From Whitmania pigra (taxonomy: Eukaryota; Annelida; Clitellata; Hirudinida; Haemopidae), in assembly GCA_021613335.1 (NCBI GenBank), contig JAJTWR010000032.1, positions 745,001 to 809,000 of the forward strand: DNA of 64,000 bases, in the 5' to 3' direction. Under the pieces are notes generated by a model. It was not told where the DNA came from. It was given only the letters and a program-made list of their open reading frames with translations, and did no database searches. Position numbers and translations under genes: made by a program. This document shows positions 11,222 through 23,370 of this stretch, piece by piece (position 1 is the stretch's first letter; each line of letters begins with the position of its first letter).

Positions 11222-12250
11222 ATACCGTGTTTCCCCCGAAAATGCCTTAGCATGATTTTTCAAGATGATCTTAACATAAGCCAGCAATATATCATTAGCT
11301 GACATTTACGGTATTGAGTTTTAAGTTAAATAAGTAAAAATTGTAAATAAGTTAAATTGTAATTAATAATAAGTTAAATTGTAAGCCATTAATTTAATAT
11401 CAGCAAACGTTTAGTGAAATGTTAATATAATAATACTATTTACATGTAAGTTGTAAACGGGTAAGCAGATACATTAGACAACCGACAAGAACACATTTGC
11501 ATCGGGTTGTGTTTAAATGAATATCCTTAATTCAGTGCATCAAATATGTAACAGAGTTATTATAACCATTAATATTTATTTTATTATAGCAGACATTACT
11601 TTATTTCGACAAGATGAGTACAAAAAGAAAATGCTAAACCATTGAATATAAGTCAGAAATCGTGAAAGACTCACTGGACAGCTTACAGAAAATAAGTTTA
11701 ATATCCGAATAATCCTCAAATGGAGGGCATAGTATGATGACCTCAATTATTAGTTGGATGAGAGAAATGCTAAGAAGTAAAAGTGCGGATCAGAATCTCT
11801 GTGAAGCCTAACCTGCGAGATGTCGTGAGTTGGGTTAAGAATTCACTGTGACGGTTGTGTTGCCAATGCGGCAGGGTACTTGAACTCGAAGTTCTCATGC
11901 TAAACCTGAGAGATTGAGATTATTGGTTCAGTTGGAAATGGATTTGCAAGGAAATCGGAATTCAGAGTTTGGAGATTTATAACGATGCTCTCTGGAGTTG
12001 ATATGAACGTATTTGACTTATTTTAAAAAATACTCTAACTGAAGGATTTTCTAGCATTCTGAAAAAATATTAAATTTTTTAATAAATGCTTAAAACCATA
12101 CTCCTGTATCTTGTAGTTTAAAAATTTTATAAATGAACAAATGTTCTGGTGGGTTGTTTATGAAAATATAAGACACAACCGAAAATAAGCCCTAGCGCGT
12201 CTTTTGGACAAAAATGAATATAAGACACTGTTTTGTTTTCGGGAAAATCT
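11222..12250 (+). mobile_element. Decayed pogo/Tigger-like DNA transposon
   Basis: The left end reads taccgtgtttcccccgaaaa. The right end contains gaaaataagccctagcg and gttttcgggaaaa. These are the familiar terminal motifs of Tigger-type elements, which insert at TA. Inside, a frame starting near 11614 reads MSTKRKC, stop, TIEYKSEIVKD, resembling the N-terminal helix-turn-helix of pogo/Tigger transposases. It carries many stops and is only about 1 kb long, so it is a non-autonomous relic. Confidence 0.55.
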
Positions 12251-13066
12251 CGTTGATGCAAAGTTGTAACGAGATATTTAACTCTAATTGTAAATGGCTG
12301 TAATCTCGTAGCTAGTTCCTTGCGAATCCATTTCCCACGTGTGTATGAAATCAGTGAAAGAAAATTTAACGGAAACAAAAATGATTCATATGACTCTGAA
12401 AAGAATGGAATTTTACATCTTTTTAGAAACTTGGTTATGTTACTGCCTTAATTTTGACATTCAACTTAAAAAAAATCACTCGTAAAACCGAGTTGCAAAG
12501 GATATCAATTATTCAACATTATTTTTGTTTTTTGGACTGTCATTTATTAATATTATAGTTAGTAAAAGATAAATGAGACATACTACAGAGAAAATCCATA
12601 AGTGACGTCAAGCATATAAAGAAGGGATGAAAGGAAGGGTTCAAACATTTGTGACAATATGTGTCGATGGAAAGGGTGGTACTAAAAAAAGTTATTAAAA
12701 AAAGTTATTAAAACTCAGTTACAGAATTTTGACAAAAAATAACCATAAGAAAAATATTAACTCTCTTGCTGTTAGTTATGTTATGCAAATTTTCATTTTT
12801 GTTCATCTTGTTAATTATTCAAAACAACAAAATCATTGTAAAGTGTTTAAAGGATAAGTATGATCAATGAAACAAACATTGCAACCAATAAACTGTCATA
12901 TAACTCGTCTTTTTGGAGTCTTGAAATTTCCAAAACGAGATTCAGTTTCATCGAAAAGAAGGTTTGAAAGAAGTAAGAACAGACAAAAACAACTGAAAAA
13001 ACTCAATCAGTGTTTCTTTATACTTTTTGATATTCAGAGATCAAAATGACTTGTAAAAGCCATTCT
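12251..13066. other. Spacer between Tigger relic and PF3
   Basis: AT-rich, with only a 60-codon plus-strand ORF (12867-13049) that resembles nothing known to me. The last 50 bp should be PF3 3' UTR, since it is shared with the PF4 3' end. Confidence 0.5.
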
Positions 13067-14578
13067 TCAGCATTCTCCAAACACTTCAATTTCACACAAG
13101 CACAAGTAATCATCTGAAACATACGGGTGGATGATAACAAATTTAGCAAGAGGAATTGTCGAAAAACAGTTGATGCTGATCCATTTTGCTGACCGAGATG
13201 GCCCTTTGTAATAACCACACAAATGGTAATAATTTGTTATCGGTTGCTTGAGAGGCCAAGATTCATTTGTCACTCCGATCGTCAGGTTTCTGATTCTTTC
13301 CTCTAAAAATAATCATTTAATTGATATCGTTTAACATATCTGGTAACATAACTGGTAGTTTTTATGAACTTTGCATTCTTAAGAATTAAGAACTCTATTG
13401 TTTATTATCGATTATTAATCAAATAAAATTAATAGGCATTCAACGGATGAACGCATTATATTTATTAACATTATCAACTTACCAATTTTGTGAAGGTCAC
13501 TACGAAAGAAACAAATTAAAACCTTGACCTTAGTGACCTTTGACATAACCTTGAGCTCAACCATAAACCAACTGGTGAATTTTGGTATGTTGGTTGTGTG
13601 GCTGCATTCATATTTAAGAGGATCCGTGCCATTCAATCCGTCAACCACCAACCAAGAATAAAGTGGGTGTCCTGATTCTACATAAGTTGAACTCTGACAT
13701 GTTGGACGATAGAGAGCAAGGTTTGTAGTGTTTGATACTGAAACTTTTTAGGGAATAACGAATTATCTATTTTGATGTTATGGTTCCGAGAGTGGCTGAT
13801 TATAAAAGCCCTTCTGATCAAATTGTCTTTTAGTTAAGTTATTTACTTATTTAAAATACAAACATTTTATGTGTTAAATCACATTAATTATAATATCAAT
13901 AAATTACATTGAAACGATATATTAACGGCCTTACCAAAATAAGTAAAATGAAAAAAATATAATCTTTCAGACATAATAAATCTGAATTTATATGAGTATA
14001 TACACTTTATAATTTTTATAAGTAAATAAATATATAAATAAATCTATGATGATAATAATATTTGAAATAAGTATTGCTGATGATTATTACATATAAGTAT
14101 TGTAAATACTGCATATTTACCGTTTTTAAAATCATAACCTCCAGTTTGGGTTTTCTGAAATAAAAACTAAAATTATTAATTCATTATCTTTAAAAATTTT
14201 TGCAAAAATTTCCTAATAAATAAGAACCTAACGTAAATTTACCTGAAAGAATTTGCAATCTGATCCTGCAATAATTTTGTAAGGTAAACTTTTAAACATT
14301 TGACACTCATCATTTGGCAATTGGTTGAAACTTATGCAATCTTTATTCTTTTGACACAAGAATGCACAAAGTACTTCTCTTGGGAAAAACAAAACAGTGT
14401 TTCCGAAAATACCTTCCAAAGACACCACCATAAACGGTGGATCCAATGGACAACTCGGTTTGATGCCGCATTCCAGCACCGGATAAAAAATGCTGGAATG
14501 AGTCACATCCACAAGACAAGTTAATAACATGCTAATCCACAAGCGATGCCTTCTACAGTCCTGAGAGACAAGCGACAT
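13067..14578 (-). CDS. PF3: secreted PAN/apple plus F-type-lectin-like protein
   Basis: Exons are 14578-14243, 14154-14121, 13737-13483 and 13302-13067, about 286 aa, with phases 0, 1 and 1. The signal peptide is MSLVSQDCRRHRLWISMLL and onward. The PAN-like module keeps EVLCAFLCQKNKDC, NECQMF-like DECQMF and DCKFFQ. The linker KTQTGGYDFKN lacks the linker cysteine seen in PF1, PF2, PF4 and PF5. The FTP domain has a His in ECSHT and an R-S-D near the exon 3 end, as in PF1, and closes LCLCEIEVFGEC. It is predicted to be extracellular, probably a glycan- or surface-binding protein by family. Exon 3 shares a long identical stretch with PF4. Confidence 0.85.
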
Positions 14579-14751
14579 GACTGTTCTAGTTGTCAGGGAC
14601 CAATATTTTTTAACTGTTAATAATAATTTAAGTGGTTAATATTTTTATGTATGAGATTAGGCTTGGACTGTTTGGAATGGACTAGGTGAATTGTTTTCAC
14701 GTCAATTAAAATAGAAACCTAGAAAAGTCCGAGGCATAAGAACAATGATTT

Positions 14752-14955
14752 CAAGTTTATTATTATTGATCGAATGCACGCATGTATGTGAATGCGAAAA
14801 TAAAATATTAATTACTGCATTGGTGCAAGTTCAATTTGAACATTTTCGTCATTGAGTAGAAATGAAATGACAGTAATATTTAGCTAAAAGTAATTATGCA
14901 TGAAAATTATTTCGAAAACAAACAGGATAACTAACCGAACGCACTCACTCAGGGT
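14752..14955. repeat. Dispersed repeat, copy 2 (partner at 498-710)
   Basis: Same orientation and similar length as the copy at 498-710; see that entry. It lies just upstream of PF3. Confidence 0.6.
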
Positions 14956-15039
14956 CGCAATCCACTGTGGTAATATAACTATCACAGCAGAACTCTAAAA
15001 CTAGGAACGTCAATAAAAAAAAACACATAAAACTTCATC

Positions 15040-15290
15040 AAAGCTTTTCGTGGCTATGTCAGAGCACCCCTTGAGTGCAGATGTAAAGTTGAAACACTCA
15101 CCAGAAGTACTGGAAATGGAAAGAATTGAAAACATTCCGAAGAAATTTACAAAGGCCGTACCCATGGTCTGACAACTAGGGCACCACATTAAGGCATTGA
15201 AAATCTAATCACTCGATCATCTCGATCTATAACACTTGATATCTGTTCACTGTACAAGAAAATCCGTAACCTATAAGCCATATTCATTTT
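15040..15290 (+). pseudogene. LINE reverse transcriptase C-terminal fragment
   Basis: A broken frame reads RIENIPKKFTKAVPMV and then IKALKI. This resembles the RVQRRFTKRL...RLKALNL tail found near the end of CR1/jockey-type LINE polymerases. Frameshifts and stops are present. It precedes the RT-core fragment at 15420, which is the wrong order for one element, so these are two separate insertions. Confidence 0.5.
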
Positions 15291-15419
15291 GCTAATTATT
15301 CGTCTACTACACTCTAATGAACTAGAGGACATAACTTTAAATTTAGGCCCAAATGTTTCTCAGAAGATATGACTACATTAACATATTTCTTCATTAATCG
15401 CATAATCAAAATTTGTAAC

Positions 15420-15900
15420 TAATTTGTAGGCAAATTTCCATCTTATCCTATTTCCAAACTCATTAAACAAATTGTGCATAATAGATAGCCTATGAGTATT
15501 TTGAAAAATTTAAATTTTTTTAATAAATCACAATTTGGTTTTAGAAAGAATCATTCTACCTATATTCATTCTACCTCTTTTATTACTTCAGTCTGGTATT
15601 TTTAATGCTGTGGATTCTGGAGTAGTTCTCATTGCCTCTTTCCATTGATCTAAGAAAGCATTTGATTCTGTGAATCACCAAATTCTATTTTCTAAACTTG
15701 AATATTATGGTGTTAGAGGCATAATTTTAAACTGGTTCATTGATTATTTAGCTAATGGAAAATTGTTTGTAATAATACCGACTCTGATGATGTCATTGCA
15801 AATTATGGCTAGATGTGCCTGTTATATTTACCGAGCGTTAGGACATAATTGTTAATCTAGTTATTAGAGTTTGCCAACCTCAGGCTGTATATATGAACAA
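15420..15900 (+). pseudogene. LINE reverse transcriptase core fragment
   Basis: Frames contain KSQFGFRKNHST, then after a frameshift [19 protein letters not shown] and [11 protein letters not shown]. These are conserved blocks of jockey/CR1-type reverse transcriptase (the F-D of the first catalytic motif is in AFDSV). Several frameshifts are present and the YADD region is absent. It is a dead fragment. Confidence 0.75.
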
Positions 15901-16562
15901 TAAAAACTCAATGAACAAAAAGTGAATTGTAAAAAAATTATCTTTTGTTTCTTTTTCATTTCCAAAAGCATTTTTGATCGGAAACGAAAATTAAACGATA
16001 ATTAATTTTTCCAATGGGAAAAAAACGAAGTGACGCCGTAAATGACAAAAAGGCATTATTAGGCGTCAAAAACGTAAACGAAAACAATATTCGGTCGGTC
16101 TTTATTATGTTGTTGTAATAATCTGAGAAATAAAGTTTTACATTGTTTTGATTTGAATGCTTTTGAGTTTGAGCGACTCATTTTCATGGTTTAAAAGTAA
16201 ACATAGCCTAATTGCATTACATTGTCAGTTAAATTAACAAAAGACAATAAATGGTGTTCCTCTAACACAGTAGCCGATGATAAATGATTCGTTAATAAAC
16301 TCTTTATTATTGAGATCACGCGACTCAACAAAATTTCTGTGTGCTCTTTAAGTTAGAATGGTACGCACAGTTTCATTGAAACGGAAATGTTGCAAATGGT
16401 AGTCAATCCAAACCGTCATAGTGGTGTCTCCAAGTATGCAAAAAGATATTCGATTGCATTTTAAAGAAAGTTTGAAAGAAGTAGGGACAAATAAAAAATT
16501 AATAGGTTTTTGTTTATGTTTTTTAATATTCAGATAACAAAATGACTTTTAAAAGCCATTCT
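15901..16562. other. Spacer plus PF4 3' flank
   Basis: From 15901 to 16312 nothing was recognised. From 16313 the sequence is the 3' flank shared with PF2 (8388-8616). Confidence 0.5.
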
Positions 16563-18602
16563 TCAGCATTCTTTGTACATGGTACCAAAAACCTCAATTT
16601 CACATAAACACAAGTTTCCATCTGAAATTCCTGGATGGACGACGACAAATCTGGCAGAGGGATTTGGCAGAGAACAGTTGATGCTGATCCAGTCTGCGGA
16701 CACAAGGGGTCCATTGTAATAACCACACAAGTGGTAATAATTAGTTATCGGTTGCTTGAGGGGCCAAGATTCATTTGTAACTCCAATCGTGAGATTTCTA
16801 ACTCTGTCCGCTAAAAAAAATCATTTAAATTATAAATATTTAAATCACTTACAGATATTTTTATCAACAACGTTTTTGCTCTTATATGTAACTTTGCATA
16901 TGCTTCATCGATCCTTTCATTTTTGTTCGGCAGCCTCCAACTTCAAGCAATAGAAAAGTAAGAACTATGGCATGGTCTCTGTTATTCTGCACATCAACAG
17001 CAATTCACTGTTCTCCTCTTTCTCCTGCTCTTTGGAGGGATTCGTTCTTTCCGAATGTTTTTCAACTTTGTCAAATGTGCTGCCATATCAAAGAGCATCT
17101 ACCAGACTTCGCAGAATGTTTATCATCTTGTTTCTACAATTCACCCAGTTAGACTTTCCTTCTGACGGTCTAATCAATTTAAGTTTTCAATCAGCACACA
17201 AATCCGTGAAAGATTTTCAACAGCAAAGTAACTGGCAAAAAGATTTACGCACCGCTTAAGTCTTATCCTCCTCAGACCCACCAATACAAGACGCAAAAAT
17301 GTTGGAGCTTTTTTTTCAATTTTATAACATTTAAGAGTCAATGAAAGTAACTAAAAAGTTTTTCAATTATTTGTTATGTACACTACAGTAACTAACTGGT
17401 CTCTATCACTAAAATTGATTGTATCATCCGCAAAAGTTTTATGACCTTATGTACACTACAGTGCACGCGGGTCTGAGGAGGTTATAGCTCGTTAACTTGT
17501 TGAGGAAGAGATTACGACACTGGCATTTTTTTTATAATTCAAATATCGAACTACCGGAACATCAATGTGCAAAGAGATGATGACGCTAGGTCTCAATCAA
17601 AGATAAAAATAGTTCAAATAAAATTTGAACAAATCCAATGGTCTTATAATTCTCATAAGAACTCAACTGTAATGCATCATGTTCGCAAACCAGCCTGCTT
17701 ATCCAGGAAACGCGTTTGGGTATGTGCGCTTTATGAGTGGTGATAAACAAAAGCTTTCACATTCTGTCTGGAGACTCAAAAGATGGACTAAATAAAATTC
17801 AAGATATTAATAACTTTTACGAATATTTACATAAATATGTGCTCACCGGTAACATTAGCTCCCCTTAGCACGTAACGAACTAACACCTTGACCTCAATGA
17901 CCCTTGACATAGCAATGAGTTTAACCATGAACCAACTGGTGAATTTTGGTATGTTGGTTGTGTGGCTGCATTCATATTTAAGAGGATCCGTGCCATTCAA
18001 TCCGTCAACCACCAACCAAGAATAAAGTGGGTGTCCTGATTCTACATAAGTTGAACTCTGACATGTTGGACGGTTGAGAGCAAGGTTTGTGCTGTTTGTG
18101 ACTGTTAAATTAGTATCTCTTTGTTAATATTTCTATTTCATAAACTGTTGTAATTGAGTTTTTATCATTTACCATTCTTGAGGCATTGGGCTTTATTTTT
18201 CTGAAATAATAAATTAATCATTCGATGTAACTATTAGAATTTCAATTAATTTAAAAAAAATAGTTTTTATAAAATGAATGTCTAACTGACCTGAAAGAGC
18301 TTGCATTTTGTACTCGCAATTATTTTATATGGAAGTGTTCGAAGCAGTTGACACTCATTATTTGGAAGTTGGTTGAAACTGACGCATTCTTTATTTATTT
18401 GACACAAGAATGCACACATCACCTCTTTTGGAACAAAACAGTAAGTATTGGTTACAAAATAGTCGTCCAAAGAAATCAATAAGAACGGAGCATCCAATGG
18501 ACATCCTAGTGAGGTGCCACAATCCAAAATTGGAGAAAAGTTGCTAACATTAGCAAATTCCACGAATATTAATGACATGACGATTCTGGATAAGCAGTTC
18601 AT
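16563..18602 (-). CDS. PF4: secreted PAN/apple plus F-type-lectin-like protein (mosaic)
   Basis: Exons are 18602-18291, 18200-18173 (28 nt, two codons shorter than in the paralogues), 18101-17847 and 16810-16563, about 280 aa, with phases 0, 1 and 1. The signal peptide MNCLSRIVMSLIFVEFAN matches PF1. The PAN module has PKEVMCAFLCQINKEC and TKCKLFQ. Exon 3 is NLALNRPTCQSSTY then LVVDGLNGTDP, and exon 4 ends CLCEIEVFGTMYKEC. The F-type RxD is lost, as in PF2. The gene is a mosaic: exon 1 and the 5' flank are PF1-like, 17935-18065 matches PF3, and the end of exon 3, intron 3 and exon 4 match PF2. Intron 3 carries a 215-bp MITE. Confidence 0.85.
17267..17481. mobile_element. 215-bp MITE with CCTCCTCAGACCC ends, in PF4 intron 3
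   Basis: The element starts CCTCCTCAGACCC and ends GGGTCTGAGGAGG, a perfect 13-bp inverted repeat, flanked by TTAT on both sides. The homologous intron of PF2 (around 9320) has an uninterrupted gtcttatagctcg, so the empty site is visible. Inside, tatgtacactacagt occurs twice. The superfamily is not assigned; a 4-bp target excludes hAT and Mutator. Confidence 0.85.
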
Positions 18603-18832
18603 TATTGGAATTTTCTAGTTTTTAACTTTATTTGGAGTTAAGCTAAAGATTTTGACCTCTCGATATTATAAAAATAAAGTTATTTCAAGACAACGAAACA
18701 CTAGCTTAAGTATACAAAAATGTGCATAAATTCATTCAGTTGTTACTGTCGGTAATTTCGATGTTACACCGTTATTTTTTTCAATAGCAATTAAATTCGC
18801 ATCCATAAGTAACATTGCTTTTTATACCTAAA

Positions 18833-18846
18833 GTTGTCTTGGCAAC
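18833..18846 (-). promoter_or_regulatory. X-box-like palindrome upstream of PF4
   Basis: GTTGTCTTGGCAAC, identical to 4738-4751, about 235 bp upstream of the PF4 start. See the PF1 entry. Confidence 0.4.
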
Positions 18847-18849
18847 GGA

Positions 18850-20149
18850 AAAATAATGTCTTTCGATCCTATTCGTGCTTCTGAGTTGAATGTTACATTG
18901 TCACTTGCTCAGCATTTTCACGAAGTCAATGACAAAAGATAAATTGTTTAGATTTTTGAAAGCACAAATTATGAATCACTTAAATCATTAACTAGTTGGC
19001 ACGCTTAATCAATTACTTTAAAGCAGTGATGAATTCTTAATGCGATGTAAGCAGAGAAAATTTCAGTTTTTTTTTTTAAATACGATAATGCATACAAAAA
19101 TTAAATAACAATAAATGTATTTCCATATTTTAGCGTTCCATCTATTTATAATGTTTCATTTCAATCAAAATGTGACATAAATAATAAGCAGCTGAATAAT
19201 ATCTCCAGCCCTAAATAAAATTTAATTTTGCTTTTGTTAGTAATAGCTATGATTATTTTGTAATAGTTTAGTTAAAGTTTTATCGGAAACTCACCGTGCA
19301 TTTTGAGTGTATCAGACTTAACGACCCATTTCAAAAAAGCATCACGCATAGTCCTCGTCGCCTAATAAATCTATTGTTCTATTGTTAACAACAGAAATTT
19401 TATTATCTCTTATTTTAAATACTTTGAAAATGTACCTGTCGACCTATAGAAAAAACTCACTTAATATCGCAATCTTTTCAAACGACCACGTTTTCCAGCC
19501 GATGAATTTACTGCAAACATGATTAATGCTTCTCAGTAAGAGATAATCTTATATTTAATAGTCTTTTATTTTTAACAGTCTATTATTAGTTGCTAAAACG
19601 GCCAATTTTATAAATTTAAAAATATTTTAAGGTTGTTAATTTTATAAAGTTGCTATTATTATGTAGCATGAAGAATGGTCAAACGGGTTGCTCTTCTGCT
19701 TAAAATTCGTAATGTGATGTGTTATAAAACTCATCCGGCGTTGACGTGAGCATTATACGATCACTATGCAAATGGTAACAAGAAGCGCTTCTGACTCTAT
19801 GCTATATACATACACTACTTATACTTAATGGTACTTCTTCTTGTTGCTACTGTTGTGACGTGTAGTACTTTACGGACTTGGCAGTTTCTTATAAAAGTTA
19901 ATGTCGTTTTTCTAGCAAGATGTCTCTCGAGTAGTCCCTGTTTTCGTAATGCAAGATTTCAGTTAGATGTAGTTGCATTGTCTTATTCCAATTAGAGTCA
20001 AAATAAAGCGACGTTCTGTTATATTTTACAGTTGACTAAAATACAAAGACCTAACAAAAATTTTGATAATTGAGCGTTCTTTGTACAATGGCTCAAAATG
20101 TTCAATTACAGTGAATATTATAAAAAAAATTTGACATAGTTTTGTGGGA
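18850..20149. other. Spacer, nothing recognised
   Basis: Up to about 19030 this is the block shared with the PF1 5' flank. The rest is AT-rich without supported genes. Confidence 0.5.
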
Positions 20150-20245
20150 GGGGTTCACTGAGTTCATTCGAGTCGATCTCGGTGTTGTGCCGCAGTCCAT
20201 AATTTTGGACAAGTTGCTCTAATATGCAAAATCCAGGTTAGCAGC
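20150..20245 (-). pseudogene. Relic first exon of a PF-type gene
   Basis: On the minus strand the sequence reads SNLSKIMDCGTTPRS, aligning with SNFSPILDCGTSLGCP of PF4 exon 1. An in-frame stop (tag) precedes it. Neither the PAN core nor later exons can be found. It marks a lost gene copy. Confidence 0.55.
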
Positions 20246-20966
20246 GAAATATTCGTGCGATGTTTTCTGCTAACGTTTGAAATCCTTCGCATTTTCTGAA
20301 AAATTACACCGGCATTATCACATCCGTCTGGAGAAAAACGTCTTATTTTACAAAGTAGTTGGGAAATTTCTTATCTACTTACATTTCCCATCAACTTGTT
20401 TTGCTTTAAAGCTTTGAAAAGAAAAATAAATATGTAGGTATTGTTTCTAAGAAAGCGAATATTGAACCAAATGCACTCTTATTAAAACATTAAAAGTTTC
20501 ACATTTAGAAATAAACTTTTGAACTATTATTTGTAGTTGCAAGACAAAATGTATTTTAAAGAATATATTTTAAAAAGTTTAATACATTTTAAGTAATAAA
20601 AATGTACCTAAATACCTGTTTATAAAATGTCGACATGATTATATTTTTTTAATTTAAAATTAAATTGCTTAATTATAATTTAAATTATCCTTCTAATGAT
20701 CTTAGAATGTATTTTGCAATATTTTCACACACACTGGCGATCAAAAAGTAACTCCCTATATTATAATGCTTATAATTTTGTTTATATATTGTAATTTTTT
20801 TTTTAAATTTTGCATTTTTCCCATGCTGCAGAAATTAGTATTTATATTGTTAATAAATTTTTTTTTAATTCCCAAAAACATTTCTTTTTGAAAATAACAA
20901 GCGTCAGGAGATGAATTTACCTTGACCCGTCCGTCGGTCCACAAATACAAAAATAAACTCTTGCAA

Positions 20967-21096
20967 GGATTTACACAAGCACGTACAAGGAGCCGAAAAA
21001 AAGCACGCAATCCAATCAACTGTCAGAAATTTGAATATTAATTTGTAAACAAACTGTCAGCCAATCAGCATGCACCGCCACCGATCTAACGTTTTC
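20967..21096 (+). repeat. Inverted repeat, left copy (partner 28697-28829)
   Basis: About 130 bp including ctgtcagaaatttgaatatt and cagcatgcaccgccaccgat reappears in reverse complement at 28697-28829, 7.6 kb away. These could be two insertions of one repeat family, or the arms of a large decayed transposon. Confidence 0.75.
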
Positions 21097-21104
21097 AGAC
21101 AAGA

Positions 21105-21121
21105 GTGAAGCTATCGGACGT
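21105..21121 (+). repeat. 17-bp inverted motif, left copy (partner 25034-25050)
   Basis: GTGAAGCTATCGGACGT is exactly inverted at 25034-25050, at the outer edge of the satellite arm. It is possibly the terminal repeat of a 3.9-kb element, but no target duplication was seen. Confidence 0.45.
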
Positions 21122-21129
21122 CCGCTGGG

Positions 21130-22885
21130 TGATGTAAATATAAATAACAACAAGCAAGTATGGGCAGCCGGGTAATAAAATGTAAATAAACAAATGTGGC
21201 CGGTTGTTGATATATTGATGTATTTTTGGATATGGGGATAATCTCAAAGCTAACAAAAATGTCTGAAATATGGTGTACTGAAAAATGTGTTTATAAAAAC
21301 AATTGCAATTATGTTTAGTTAATTAACAATTTTAACTTTTTGTTAAGTTGCGGTGTCCTTAGCAAAATGTCGATTTTTTGAAGCCGATCCCCAGAATATA
21401 ACTGGAGATTAATAAGACATTACGATTATTGACGTCTTCCTTTAAACATTTTAAAAATTAAAGAGAAAATAAAAAATCATCAAAATAACGTTAACTAGAA
21501 TCTCAAGCGTAGTTATGTAGTGACGGCACATCTCTATTTGCGCGCACAGAAACCAAACAAAATTTGAATTAGAAGACGCTTTTTCTCTTTGGGGGTTGTC
21601 CACAAAGACGTCCACAATAAATCTTAACTGTAATTTTTAATTTGTCACAATTTCTCAGACATCCTCCTCCTCGAGCATGACATACTTTATGGACGTACCC
21701 AAATGTCAATAAAATAATATTTAAAAAATTAAAATAAAATCATTAAAACATATACATTTCTAAAATTTAAAAATTATTTCGTTTTTATTCAACAAAAATA
21801 ATTGCCCTCCCCCTTCAGCATTAGTATGCTTTAGAAGCGCTCCACCATTTGCGGGCGTTTTTATGGATGACCCCTTTTGTCTTAAGGTTGACTCAGACCA
21901 AGGGCTAATTTTTTTATGCCTATATTCCATGCTGAGAATTAAATCCATATCCTTGTTTTTTTTTCAGAGTTTATCGTAATCGAGACAATAGGAGATCGAG
22001 AGTATAGTGTGTTTAAAAGTGAACAATATTGAAATGAATATATTAGCGTAAAATTGCGTTCAAATTCTTTTAATACTACATTCTAAAGTACAAGTACTAC
22101 ATTTAAATATCACCGATGGCTTGGAGACAAACATGTCTGAAGTTGAAATTCTAACTACATATATTTAGCAAGATATTAATAAAAATGTGTTTAAAACAAA
22201 CATTCATTTTCGTTTAAGAATAATTTTATAAATTTATAGGTAATTACAATCTAACTAATATTATAATCACAGAAAAAACCTTTTGAACTTCATATTTAGA
22301 AAGATATAACAAATGATCTGCAACACTGCATAAAAGTGCCTAAAATCTCGACTTCAACCAATTTTAGAAAGCCCATTCTGTTACACATGTTAGAAAATGA
22401 AGTTTTCTTTCATATTCTGCAATTTGAACTTCCAATTTAAATTCGTTTGAGAGATATTCACGATAAAGTAGTCAATAGCGAAACTTGCACGACTTGATAT
22501 TTCAAATCTACTAGTGAGCGACATAAATCTTGGAGACATTTTCATAATCTGGTTTATAATAAAAATAATAATATTTTCAAATAGCATGGAATAATAGAGT
22601 CTCATAAAACAATAATTTTATTTACACATTTTAATTGGCAAAATAACGGGTTTATTATTGGCTATGTTGTAGCTACATTATATTATTAATATTATACTTA
22701 TATTTACTTAAAATTAGGATTATAATATTAGTATTCAGGGAAATTCGTAAATATAATTATCAGCATTGAACAACAACTTAATCAATAGAGATTGATTCTG
22801 ATTTGATCAAATCAATTAAATGAATAGTTGAATGTGAGATAAACTCAGAAAAAGATCCCAACTTGTGGAATATGATAGGATGTTA
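21130..22885. other. Spacer, nothing recognised
   Basis: AT-rich, with short ORFs only (21760-21948 and 22390-22605, minus) that I cannot tie to any family. Confidence 0.5.
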
Positions 22886-22933
22886 TTATTATTATTGTTG
22901 TTGTTGTTGTCGTTGTCGTTGTCGTTGTCGTTG

Positions 22934-22972
<39 letters not shown>
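22886..22972. repeat. Compound triplet/hexamer microsatellite
   Basis: ATT units, then TTG, then alternating TCG/TTG, then TCA/TTA, then ATT. This is the same layered order as the larger loci at 29645 and 56565. Confidence 0.9.
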
Positions 22973-23059
22973 ATGGAATTCGCAACATCACGTTTTTTTC
23001 GACTTTTTCCTAGGGGCAAAACCCTCGCACAACTTGAGATGGCGTTTTATTTCGTCTAA

Positions 23060-23370
23060 AATCAACGGCCTAAATTGATAGCAAAAATCCGTCGCTTGCA
23101 ATTAATTAAATTTTTCGACTAAAGTCTCATTTTCAAGAGATTTAATCTTTTTTTCAAACATTTCAAACGCCTTTGCCATCAGACACTTATTTTTCAGGTT
23201 ACTAACGTTCAAATTTCACGAACTAATTTTACGTACTATCTAAACAGCCTCATTTCAAATGCATAAAACCGTAACTTAGACGTAACTAAATGTTTCGACA
23301 AAGGGTCTTTGCCATCAGACACTTTTTTTCGAGTTATATACATTCAAACTATAAGGCATTATTGAGCTGC
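23060..23370 (-). repeat. Satellite, inverted left arm (two units)
   Basis: ctttgccatcagacact occurs at about 23171 and 23308. It is the reverse complement of the core agtgtctgatggcaaag of the array at 23755-25015. The second unit is shorter (about 137 bp). Confidence 0.8.
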
